Source: Tricholoma matsutake (Eukaryota; Basidiomycota; Agaricomycetes; Agaricales; Tricholomataceae). Taken from it: a stretch of DNA of 64,000 nt. Below the pieces are notes generated by a model. The model had not been told where the DNA came from, ran no database searches, and saw only the letters and a list, made by a program, of their open reading frames with translations. Numbering within the stretch: the first letter of the stretch is position 1; each line of letters starts with the position of its first letter. The translations under genes were made by a program, and so were the position numbers. The DNA lies in assembly GCA_026075535.2 (NCBI GenBank), contig AP026540.1, positions 10,478,001-10,542,000 on the forward strand, read 5' to 3'. Shown here one piece after another: positions 20,706 to 31,200 of the stretch.

Positions 20706-23700
20706 ATTGTACGCCCTCACTGCCTGTCCATAACCGCTTTGAAGTCTTGTCAGTTGAATCCCCGGAGAATGAATCCATTTCTGTGACTGCTCCCCTCTCT
20801 GACCCTTCAAAGTTGGCTAAAGACGTACCTGCTCTCCCCATCTCTCCTTCTACTCCACCTCCCAAAATTAAATCATGGGAGTGTAAACTACCATGCAAGT
20901 ATATTGTGGCATCCACTCCCTCTGCACATTCCTTAAACCTAGCCATCGAACTGCAGACGACCGACACTGGACAGATACTCGGTGTCTCTGCGCTCCTGGA
21001 CTCTGGTGTGACTGGTCTCTTCATCGATTCCCACCTGGTACAACAACATCATCTAAATACCCGCTCACTCTCACGTCCGATACCTGTATATAATGTGGAT
21101 GGATCCCCAAATGAAGCTGGTGCCATCCAAGAGGTTGCAGACCTGGTTCTCCATTACAAAGATCATAGTGAGCATGCCCTTTTTGCTGTCACTCAATTAG
21201 GAAAGCAAAAGGTGATTTTGGGATATCCATGGCTTCGAGACCATAACCCAGAGGTCGACTGGCGCACCGGGGAGGTTACCATGAGCCAATGTCCATCCCG
21301 CTGTCGGACGTGTTTCACAGAAGCCAGGCAAGAATGTCGTGGACAGAAGGCGGCAATACGATGAACTCAGAAGTGTCGTGCTGGACCCCTGCCTATACCT
21401 GAAGTGGAATTGGAAGGGGTTCCTGACCTAATGCCGGACTCGGATGATGATGATGAGGACCCAGAGGAAGTGGAGGAGGGTGATCGGATCTTCTACACTG
21501 CGATTCGCTCATCGCATGAGGTGTGTGCCACATCAAACATATCCCAACGCCTTGCCGAGGCCTTCCACAAAAACAACGCTGCTAAATCCTCTACTAACTC
21601 CTTACTCCCTCATCTCCATGAGTTTGAAGACGTGTTCTCCAAGGAGTCATTCGACTCTCTTCCTGCGCGTAAGCCATGGGATCACGTGATCGAACTCACC
21701 CCCGGCGCAACCCCTTCATCCTGCAAGGTCTATCCTCTCTCTCCGGAAGAACAACGGCAGCTTGACCAGTTCATCGACAAGCACCTGGCCTCTGGACGTA
21801 TTTGACCATCGAAGTCACCCATGGCCTCTCCCTTTTTCTTTGTCAAGAAGAAGGATGGCTCACTTCGACCGGTTCAAGACTACAGAAGGCTCAACAACAT
21901 CACGGTCAAAAATCGCTACCCACTACCCCTCATCTCCAAACTCGTAAACCAGCTCCATGGAGCCTGATACTTCACCAAGCTCGATGTCCATTGGGGCTAT
22001 AATAATGTGAGGATAAAGGAGGGAGATGAGTGGAAGGCAGCCTTTCATACCAACCGTGGTCTTTTTGAACCGCTTGTCATGTTCTTTGGCCTTACTAATA
22101 GCCCTGCCACCTTTCAGACCATGATGAACGACATCTTCCATGACCTCATCCTCGAAGGCATTGTCTGCGTCTATCTCGACGACATCCTCATCTTCACTCG
22201 CACGGTTGAAGAGCACCATCGCATCATGTGCCTCGTCCTAGAGCGACTTCGACGGTACAAACTCTACCTTCGTCAGGACAAATGCAAGTTTGAAAGGACC
22301 AAGATCGAGTACCTCGGCCTGATTATCTCGGAGGGTCAAGTGGAGATGGATCCTATCAAGGTAAACGGGGTCACAGCTTGGCCGACGCCCACGAACAAGA
22401 AGGAGGTGCAGTCTTTTCTGGGCTTCATCAATTTCTATCGGCATTTTATCAAGGATTTCTCACATCATGCATGACCACTGTTCGACTTGACAGGAAAGGA
22501 GGCATGGAGGTGGGATAATGCACAACAGGAGGCGTTCGAAAAGCTTAAGGAGATGGTCACTTCCGCTCCGATCCTTACCTTTGCTGACGATTCACGTCCT
22601 TTTCGTGTAGAAGCCGACAGTTCTGACTTTGCGACGGGTGCCGTGTTGTCTCAGCAGTCTCTGGAGGACCAGAAGTGGCATCCTGTTGTGTTCTACTCCA
22701 AAAGCCTTAGTGCTGTAGAGAGAAACTACGAGATCCATGACAAGGAGATGTTGGCGATAATGCGTGCGCTTGAGGAGTGGCGACACTTCCTCGAGGGTGC
22801 CCAACACAAGGTGGAAATTTGGACGGATCACAAGAACCTCGAGTACTTCATGACGGCCAAGAAATTGAACCGTCGTCAAGCTCATTGGTCCCTGTATCTA
22901 TCTAGATTCGACTTCTCCTTACACCACTGTCCGGGTCGCAGCATGGGGAAGACCGATGCCCTATCCCAACGTGCAGACCATGGGGATGGCAGCGGTGACA
23001 ACCAAAACATTGTGCTGTTGCAGCCAGACCTGTTCACTATTCGGGCACTGGAAGGCATCGCACCCCAGGGCGAGGAGCGGGACATCCTACATGACATTCG
23101 TCACGCAAACCGTAGCGGTTTACATGAGGATGTTGTCGCCCGAGCTGTTAAAGAACTGAGGAAGGGATCGACCCTTTCCTTACATGCGGCAGAGTGGGCT
23201 GAAAAGGAGGACTTGTTGTATTTCAGGGATCGCATCTATGTTCCCAATGACCCAGACCTTTGCCGGCGCATCATATCCCAACACCATGACTCACAGATTG
23301 CTGGCCACCCCGGATGCTGGAAGACCTTGGAGCTCACCTCATGGAACTATTGGTGGCCACAAATGTCACGGCTCATTGGTCAGTATTGTCGCACTTGTGA
23401 CCTTTGCTTATGCACCAAGGTTCCTCGTTGCAAGCCTATTGGTGAGCTACACCCTCTTCCTGTTCCAGAGAGTCGTTGGGATGTCGTCAGCGTCGACTTT
23501 GTGGTGGAATTGCCAGAGTCAAACGGGTTTGATGCGGTGATGTGCACAGTTGACTCAGTGGGAAAACGCGCTCACTTCATTCCCACTCACACCACTGTCA
23601 GTGCCCTAGGTGCCGCTCGACTCTACCTCCACCACGTGTGGAAATTACATGGACTTCCTGGTGCCTTCCTCTCAGATCGTGGCCCTCAGTTCATGGCAGA

Positions 23701-24604
23701 GTTCACTTGTGAGCTGTACCGACTCCTGGGGATCAAACTCCTTGCTTCAACTGCTTATCACCCACAAACTGATGGCCAGACGGAGCGAGTCAACCAGGAA
23801 CTGGAGCAGTACATCCGCCTCTTTGTCAATGAACGCCAGGACGATTGGGATGATCTCCTTCCTTTGGCCGAGTTCGGATACAACAACCATGTCCATGCTT
23901 CCACTCAACAGACCCCTTTCCTCTTAGACACTGGACGACATCCACGCATGGGATTTGAACCTCGCCAAACTCCCTCACACATCGAGACAGTGAATGAGTT
24001 CACAGAACGCATGAGGGATAGCTTGGAGGAGGCAAGGGCAGCCTTAGCAAAGGCGAAGGACAACATGGCGCAATTTTACAACCAATGCCACTCCCCAACC
24101 CCTCAGTACAAGGTTGGTGATCGAGTTTATCTTGACTCCAGTGACATCTCCACTACACGTCCATCCAAGAAACTCGCTCATCGCTTCTTGGGACCTTTCC
24201 CCATTGTCAAGTGCATTGGAACACATGCCTATCGTCTACGCCTCCCAGCCTCCATGTCCAGACTCCATCCCATCTTCCATGTTGTCAAATTGCTTCCAGC
24301 TCCCCCAGATCCATTCCCGGGACGCCATTCACACCCACCACCACCACCTACAGTGATCGAGGGAGAACCCCAATATGAAGTCGAGTCAATCTTGGACAGC
24401 CGTTTGCGTCGAGGAAAACTCCAGTATTTGGTACATTGGAAGGGTTATGGGTATGAGGAGAACTCATGGGTCGAAGAGTCTGATGTAAATGCACCTCGGT
24501 TAATCAAGGAATTCCACCGACGGCACACTGCTGCACCACGTCGCATTCAAGTCACGGACTTTGGTCGTATACGATTTCGAATGCATCAGGGTGATGCATC
24601 TTAG
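20702..24604 (+). pseudogene. pol: pol of Gypsy B (PR-RT-RH-IN-chromodomain)
   Basis: One frame throughout, closed by TGA at 21362, 21803, 21965 and 22472, each where an Arg codon fits (for example GRI-stop-PSKSP and HGA-stop-YFTKLD). Protease: LLDSGVTGLFID near 21000. Reverse transcriptase: [32 protein letters not shown] and YLDDILIF near 22170-22195. RNase H: EADSSDFATG and WTDHKNLEYF. Integrase: HHCC (HHDSQIAGH...CRTCDLC), then SVDFVVELP, LSDRGPQF and TDGQTERVNQELEQY. The chromodomain (LVHWKGYGYEENSWVEES, near 24425-24480) sits at the C-terminus. Separated by four stops, it cannot give a full polyprotein without readthrough. Confidence 0.92.
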
Positions 24605-24615
24605 AGAGGGGGTGA

Positions 24616-25041
24616 TGTAAGGGGACTAGGGGGGTGCCCTGTGTGTTTTTCCTATTTTTTATGTTCGTCCTATATTTTTCCCCACCTCATTTCCTTCTAT
24701 TCTTCATTTTCTATGATTTTTCCAGATTTTATTACTAATTTTCCCTTGCTATCATGTTTGTACATGTTGACACTTTTATATTTAGAGGCGGAGTACCCCT
24801 TCCGACACATACCCCTTGGTATGATGTCATTTGGCGGCCTTGATCTGCCTATCTCCACCTTTTTCTATTTTTAGGTTATATTTGATTTTTGTCGTCTTCA
24901 CATATACTGGGCATCAGCAAGGGGATCCTTAGAGTTTTCTCTTCGGATTTCCCTTTGCTAGGTGCGCCCCCAATCCCTGTATTATGTAGCATAATTTTAA
25001 CTTCGGATTTCCCTTTGCTAGAGGCTTAGGTTGCCCTTATA
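24616..25041 (+). repeat. 3' LTR of Gypsy B
   Basis: 426 bp, nearly identical to the 5' copy (one noted change), followed by CATTT at 25042-25046. Confidence 0.95.
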
Positions 25042-25094
25042 CATTTGCAGCAAGAGGGGGGGGTGCTGCCTGTAGTCGTCGATCCCCATTTCCA

Positions 25095-25275
25095 CCCCAC
25101 GAGCAGTTGCTCATGGTGGCAGTTGGGTCCTTGGGTCCTCCTCCTGGTCATTGTTGTCATTCCCCCCGCTATCCACCCCACGAGCAGTTGCTCGTGGCGG
25201 CAGTTGGGTCCTCGGGTCCTCCTCCTGGTCATCATCATCATTCCACCCACTATCCACCCCACAAGCAGTTGCTCG
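25095..25275. repeat. Three CACGAGCAGTTGCTCGTG-type hairpin units
   Basis: CCACCCCACGAGCAGTTGCTC repeats at about 25094, 25177 and 25255 with 78-83-bp spacing. Each centre is an eight-base-pair inverted repeat (CACGAGCA-GT-TGCTCGTG; two copies have a changed base). It belongs to the right half of hAT-like copy 2. Confidence 0.7.
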
Positions 25276-25949
25276 TGAGGCTGGGGCAGGTGGTGTGCCA
25301 TTGTGATGTGGTGGCGTTGGCATGGGGTCATTCCATGTGAGCTCCTCGTTCCGAGGGAGTTCCAACCTAGGAAATGAAAGAAACAAAATAGTTAGTTTAT
25401 GAAAAAAAGAAACAAACTAAAAAAAATTACCATGGGCCCAAATGACACAATCATGTTGTTTGGGCCTGGGTGACATGGCACTGTTGGGTGTGTGTTGTTA
25501 GCTGTCATTGTCCGTCGTTATCAGTAGTTTATAACCTGAAAATGAAGAAACATAATCAGTTAGTTTACCAAAAACAAGAAATGAAACACAAGAAAACTTA
25601 CTATAGGCCCAAACAACAATTCGCGTCGTTTGGGCCATGCTATGGTGGTGGTTGGATCATCCTATAGTTTAAAATTAGATGTGTCATGAGTATTCAACAA
25701 GGTCAGATGATTACTCACCTGACCAAAATCTGGGTACCAGCATACCCATACATACCCGTAACACCATGGAAAAGGGTACGGTGTTGCCTGGGTATGGCAA
25801 TCCCATACCTGTACCCATGCATACCCATGACTGGAAACACATGGTGTTACCCGTACTGGTGCCGTGCCCTAGTCTCCAGAGGCATCAACACATCAACATG
25901 CAAGTTCCGAACCCCTATGAATTCCATGACACCGCTCCAAAACTACTTC

Positions 25950-28264
25950 GATCAACTTCAAACGACTTCAAACGATCCGAAACTTTACCTTTGCATCTCC
26001 GAAATAATCATTCTAGGTCATCAATGCAATATTGAAGGTTGTATGGCTGATCCCACTCACATCGCAGTGGTTAGCAAATGGGGGCCTTGTCAAAGCCTTA
26101 CCAAAGTCAAGGCATTTCTAGGAACTATTGGAGTTTGTCGTATCTTTATTTGAAACTTTGCTCAACATGCTACAGCTCTAATACACCTTACATGAAAAGA
26201 TGTCCCTTTCGATTTCGGACTGAAACAAATTGCAGCACAGGAAGACCTGAAGCAAGCATTGATCAATTCCCCAGCAATTCACGCTATTGACTACTCATCT
26301 GATGCCCCAGTTATCCTATCAGTCGATACTTTGTACATTGCTATTGGCTTCTTTCTCATGCAATGTGATCCCGACAACCTTTGAAAATGATATTACAGTC
26401 GATTTGGCTTGATCATGCTTAATGACCATGAATCCCAGTTTTTGCAAGTGAAACTCAAACTCTACGGTCTATATCGCACTCTCAGAGCACTTCGATTGTA
26501 CCTAATAGGGGTCCGAAACCTCATCATCAAAGTCGATGCAAGGTATATCAAAGGCATGCTCTCAAACCCTGATATCACACCTAGCGCTAGCATCAATTGA
26601 TGGATCGTCTCGATCCTCACTTTTCACTTCACATTAGTTCATGTCGCAGGTACACATCATGGTCCAGATGGACTTTTGAGATGTCCTCCACAAGATGAAG
26701 ATGACCAGTTCAATAACAAAAACTATTTCAGAGACTGGATTGACCATCTTCACAGTTTCGTACACCAAATCAATCCCATTATGACTTGACCCTTCACTTC
26801 CTATTGAGTTTCAACACTCTCCCTCTCTTCAGAACTCAGTAAGGGGGAGGATCCAACCTACAACAATGTCCCACAAACAAACAATGCAAAAAAGGAAGAT
26901 GAAAGAATAATTCATGTTCGAAAATGGTTAGAGGATTTGGTACGACCTCCCAATTTATCAGATTCCAAATACGCTACCTTCATTCGATACTGCACCGAAT
27001 TCTTCTTAGATTGCGGTAAACTTTGGAGGAAAGACTCGCATGGAGCTCACAAAATCATTGCAATTCCCGAACGTCATCTCGAAGTCATTCGTGCAGCTCA
27101 CGACAATATCAGACACAAAGTGGTCTTCACAACAAAAGCTGTTATTTCCCTATGATTTTGGTGGCCTAACATGAAAGCAGACATCGCATGGTATATTCAC
27201 ACTTGCCACCTGTGCCAGGTATGACAAACTTGAAATCTCCTTATCCCACCTACCATTGCCACACCTGCACCTTTATTCGGCAAAGTCTACATTGGTACCA
27301 TGCAAATGCCTCCCTCGAGCAGATTCAAGTATATTGTACAAGGTCAATGTTCACTAATGACTTATCCTGAGTGGCGAAACCTTTGATGAGAAAATGCCAT
27401 GACCCTCAGGGACTGGATCTTCGAAGATATCATTTGTAGATGGGGTTCACTATATGAAATCGTGAGCGATAACGGATCAGCATTCATTGCAGCGTTGGAG
27501 TACCTTTTGAAACAATATCATATTATCCACATTTGAATTAGTGGCTACAACTCTCGTGCAAACGGAATTGTTGAACGAGCTCATTTCGATATTTGACAAT
27601 CGTTATTCAAAGCAGTCAATGGAGATCAGAGCAAATGGTCAGCTGGAGCACACTTGGTGTTTTGGGCAGAATAAATTATGGTTCATAGACACATGGGTTG
27701 CTCTCCTTACTTCGCAATTACAGGATCACATCCCCTAATCCCGCTTGACATCTCTGAAGCAACATACTTGCAACCCCCTCATGATTCTATCTTATCGACA
27801 ACTGATCTCATCACTCGAAGAGCAATAGCACTGCAGAAATGATCATCCGACCTCAAAATTCTCTATTCGAAAGTCTATACTGCTCGACTCGAAGCTGCAA
27901 AATGTTTCGAAGTTGTTCACAAACAAACGATGAATGACTACAACTTCAAGAAAGGCAACCTGGTCCTACTTTGCAACACGCAAATCGAGAAATCCCTCAA
28001 TCGCAAGATGCAACCTCAATATTTAGGTCCGCTCATTGTCATTGATTGAAACTATGGAGGAGCCTACATCATCTGCGAACTCGATGGATCAGTATTTCAT
28101 TGACCAGTCGCAGCCTTCTGACTCCTTCCCTATTTTGCATGAAAATCAATTCCCCTGCCGCTGAACTTCCTCGATATTGACTCCAAAAGACTCGAAAAAC
28201 TTCGAAACACTTCAAATGTTGATGAAGATATTCCCAAAGACCTTCCGGACTTCGAAGACAAATA
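25950..28264 (+). pseudogene. pol: pol remnant of old Gypsy element (RT end, RNase H, integrase)
   Basis: Largely one frame from the RT thumb (LGHQCNIEGCMADPTHI, KVKAFLGTIGVCRIFI) through RNase H-like sequence (VHVAGTHHGPDGLLRCPPQ) to integrase. Integrase shows the zinc-site relic FWWPNMKADIAWYIHTCHLC, VSDNGSAF, and NGIVERAH with the catalytic Glu. The C-terminal part (KKGNLVLLCNT, MQPQYLGPLIVID) ends near 28264. More than ten stops interrupt it and almost all are TGA where Arg is expected (for example 26151, 26193, 26382, 26388, 26598). No chromodomain was seen. The divergence from elements A-C places it in another Gypsy lineage. Confidence 0.85.
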
Positions 28265-28526
28265 ATTATCCCCTTTCTGTGTTCGCAATCGCTTTCCTAT
28301 GACCTCGATTTCTTTTAGTGTACAATACAAGTCACGATATCGCATTATAGCATGGTCATGCAAACTCCAAAAGGATTTTTTGGCCATGATGATCTACTGA
28401 GCCTTTTCCTTATTCCTTTTTTTTTTTTTTTTTTTTCTTCTTTCTTTTCCTTTTTATTTTTCTTATCACTACTTTTGAGACTCACAAAAAATCTAAATTA
28501 TAAAACAGAAAGAACAACACAATCTT

Positions 28527-29812
28527 CTACTCTTCCAACATCTCTTCCACCACTTCTATCTGCCTGCACAAAACCTCCATCTTGACCTTCAACTCCACCA
28601 ACCTCATTGCCAGATATCGATGACAAGTCACAACTTCCTCTTTGACATTCTCACTCTCTTCAAAACCACGCAATACTTTCGTTTTTGTGTTTTCCTTTCC
28701 CTTCAACGACCTCTTTTTCTCTTTCGATGGTCTCGAAGGGCCTGCAACTGATTCGACATCGGCGATAGGGCCTACTATGCAAATCCGAGGCACTTTTGAT
28801 CCGAAAATAGGTTAGCATACACTACGAGATTATATCAAATGAGTTTTGTACCTGGTTTTGGGCACAAATCCGGTTTCGCAACCCCAAATCTTCTCGCTTC
28901 ACCTTTGCAAAGTCCCCGCCTCAAGACCCCTTCCCAGTAGCACCCCTGCGCTGCCTGAGTGCACTTTGTGCACTTCGGGGCTCCCTCCTTGACAATGCAC
29001 AATGGCTGGGATATCATCCTAGCACATTGATCACACTATGACATTGATTAGCACTCCAAAAACCCTTCAAAAACAAAGCGAAAACTCACCGGACCCTCAA
29101 AATCGAGAAGTCTGCCCTCAGCGAACCTCCTCCGCTTGCTCTCTACCTCATCCTCATCATCCTCGCCTCCCTCGATCTCCACTGCCTTCCACTTCCCAAT
29201 CCTGATTATCGGCAATCCACCCAAATCTTCTTCCTCATCCTCCTCTCCAGCCTCTAGCCTCTCGATTGCTTGCGCCTCCACTGCGAGCTCCACGTTTCAT
29301 CGCTGCAGTTCCTCCTTCGACAAAGTTTTAGCATGAAACACAGCAAGAGCTGCATTTCAAGTGTCTACTAATGCCCCCCTTTGAGCCTCAATCCTTGCCT
29401 TCTTCACATCTTCCTCTGCCCTGTGAGCCTCCTCCTCCTCCTCCTGAACCCATCTCGCTTCCTCTTCCCTTCACTCTCGCTCTACCTGCTCACTCAGATC
29501 TGCAAATAAAAAGTCTCCCCCCCATGAAAGCCATTCCCATCGAGCCATAGGTTTGAAAAGCTCGAAAACCTCATCGACGACTTGCTGCACAGTCGAGTCG
29601 TATTCCTCACCCAAGTCATCTCCCAGTTCATTGTATTCTGCCTGAACATATTGCATTAGAATCCAAATATCGAATAAGAATCAAAAACTTACCATCTTCT
29701 CACAAAACCCTTTCCCCCACACTTCAAAGTCGAGGTCTTCTGTGACACCACGATCTGGCATCGATTTGGCATATTTGAGGACTTCAGTATTGAGTTTGGT
29801 GAGGAGAGACAT
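28527..29812 (-). pseudogene. Antisense spliced gene inside old Gypsy element
   Basis: It lies between integrase and the 3' LTR on the opposite strand. The first ATG is at 29812-29810 (MSLLTKLNTEVLKYAKS). Exon 1 ends at GTAAGTTTTTGATTC (29692), and exon 2 encodes an acidic region (GDDLGEEYDSTVQQVVDEVF) and a long charged coiled-coil (REEEARWVQEEEEEAHRAEE). A third segment carries a Cys pattern CTKCTQAAQGCYW (near 28955), and the last exon is Lys-rich (PSRPSKEKKRSLKGKEN). Introns with GTGAGT and GTACAA donors separate them. Three internal TGA codons stand where Arg fits. The CX2CX6C pattern recalls zinc-cluster fragments of basidiomycete proteins, but I cannot name a family. Function unknown. 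Confidence 0.55.
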
Positions 29813-29960
29813 AATAAAAAGCTAGTATCGAGAAGTTAGAGGTTGAGGAAGGAGAGCAACAAGTTTTCGAGTTTTGTTTACAGCTTCAACATGATCACGC
29901 ATTTCGCATGTGACTCTGATCGGCTGACTGGGACAGTCAGGATTTCAGTAAGGGGGAGGA

Positions 29961-31099
29961 TGATAGGTCCACTGTGTGCTCTAAGCTCTGGGAACATCTC
30001 CAGAGGCATCAACACATCAACATGCAAGTTCCGAACCCCTACAAACCCCACAACACCTCTCCAAAACTACTTCAATCAACTTTGAACGACTTTGAACAAT
30101 CTCAAATGACTTTGAACGACTTTGAATGACTTTGCAGCACTTCGAATGCCTTCGGCCACCATACACCTATCACACTGCCCTTTGGATACATGCAGCACAC
30201 CTTGTAAGAGTTAGTGCATTGCATATCGAGCACCACCAGACACGAGGAGACACAACGACGGGATATTAGGACACAATTGTGGCGCTTTGACATCTTGATG
30301 ATATATTGGATCAATGGGGACAGGTACCAGTAATAAATCATGCCTCTAGATGTTTCCCTTCTTATCTTCTTTCATTTATTCTATGATTTGCAAAGATTCT
30401 CTATTGTTTTATATCTTGCCTCATGTATTCCTCATGTTTTATTTCCTTTTTAGTATCACTTCTCCCAAACATATATAGCCTTGTACTAGCTACTTAGAAG
30501 AACAGAATATATTGTCCTCTCACACCAATCATCTGATTTAAGAGCCATTCTCTTGAGTCCAAGCATCTCGACTTAGTCTTGAAGTTCAGTGTTTTATGCC
30601 AAATTTCCTCAAACTCCTTGTACTAGCTTCTTGAAACTATCGCATATCGTCTATCCTCTCTCGACACCTTTCTACATCCTTATAGTCTATCCTCAGCCAC
30701 TGTCAAAAGCATCTTTGTCTTTTATAAAGGCCTTCAAACTTCTTTGAACATCATCACACCTCTTCAAACTTCTTCGAACATTGTTGGACCTCTTCGCACA
30801 CTCTTCGAACTTCATTACACTCTTCGCACACTCCCAAACTTCATTAAAATTCCCTCGAACGCTACCACAGCGCTTTGTACACTCTCAATCATTATCAAAT
30901 TTCTCTCAAACCTCATCGCAATGCTTTGAATACTTTTGAACCTCATTGGACTTCATCGCACACCCTCTAGAGTCATTTTCATACCCTTGGTTTACAGCAG
31001 TGATATTTAGTACCACCTTGCAACCTTCCTCTAACTAGTGTTATACCATTCGAGCCCTTATTGTGGGTTTTGTTTGGGTTTCCTGGTCGAGTATCATCA
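29961..31099 (+). repeat. 3' LTR of old Gypsy element
   Basis: 1139 bp, TGATAGG to ATCATCA. It carries many short repeats of ACTTYGAAYG type (30060-30150 and 30720-30960) and includes the empty site for hAT-like copy 2. A related solo LTR in reverse orientation is at 38970-40287. Confidence 0.85.
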
Positions 31100-31200
31100 G
31101 CGCTTCCACTACAAAATCACATGTCATTCATGGAGCAAGCAAAGGAAGTCCAGTACATGTCAACCAATGTAGATTATGAAGGCCTTGCAACCAAGTACGG

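Larger units (their letters stand above)
18995..25041 (+). mobile_element. Ty3/Gypsy chromovirus B (young, stop-ridden)
   Basis: 6047 bp. The LTRs are 426 bp each (18995-19420 and 24616-25041), start TGTAAGGG and end CCCTTATA. CATTT is duplicated at 18990-18994 and 25042-25046. I noticed only one LTR difference (CCGGATT against CCAGATT), itself at a CpG, so the insertion is recent. gag and pol domains are complete with chromodomain, yet pol has four in-frame TGA codons and no indels that I can see. The polypurine tract GAGAGGGGGTGA precedes the 3' LTR. Element C at 47783-53797 is an older inverted relative. Confidence 0.95.
18666..25871. mobile_element. hAT-like non-autonomous element (copy 2), split by Gypsy B
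   Basis: Terminal inverted repeats are TAGGGCATGGCACGGGTAAC and the inverse ending GTGCCGTGCCCTA. The 8-bp duplication is ATCTCCAG (18658-18665) and GTCTCCAG (25872-25879). The other LTR of the host Gypsy element shows the empty site (GGGAACATCTCCAGAGGCATC near 29990-30010), which proves the insertion. Without Gypsy B and its duplication the element is about 1.15 kb. It contains four C/G-rich hairpin units (about 18758, 18839, 18908, 18976), three CACGAGCAGTTGCTCGTG-type hairpins (25095-25275) and two intron-like modules on the minus strand. Confidence 0.85.
18623..31099 (+). mobile_element. Old Ty3/Gypsy element (TGATAGG family) with internal deletion
   Basis: The left LTR begins TGATAGGTCCAC at 18623 and is broken by a hAT-like element; the right LTR is 29961-31099 (TGATAGG...ATCATCA), preceded by the polypurine tract AAGGGGGAGGA. 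A 4-bp duplication, GCAC (18619-18622) and GCGC (31100-31103), differs only by CpG decay. The left LTR stops near 26000 and runs directly into the middle of pol, so the rest of that LTR, gag, protease and most of reverse transcriptase are deleted. The interior keeps late RT, RNase H, integrase and an antisense gene. It is inserted in the Plavaka transposase. Confidence 0.85.
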
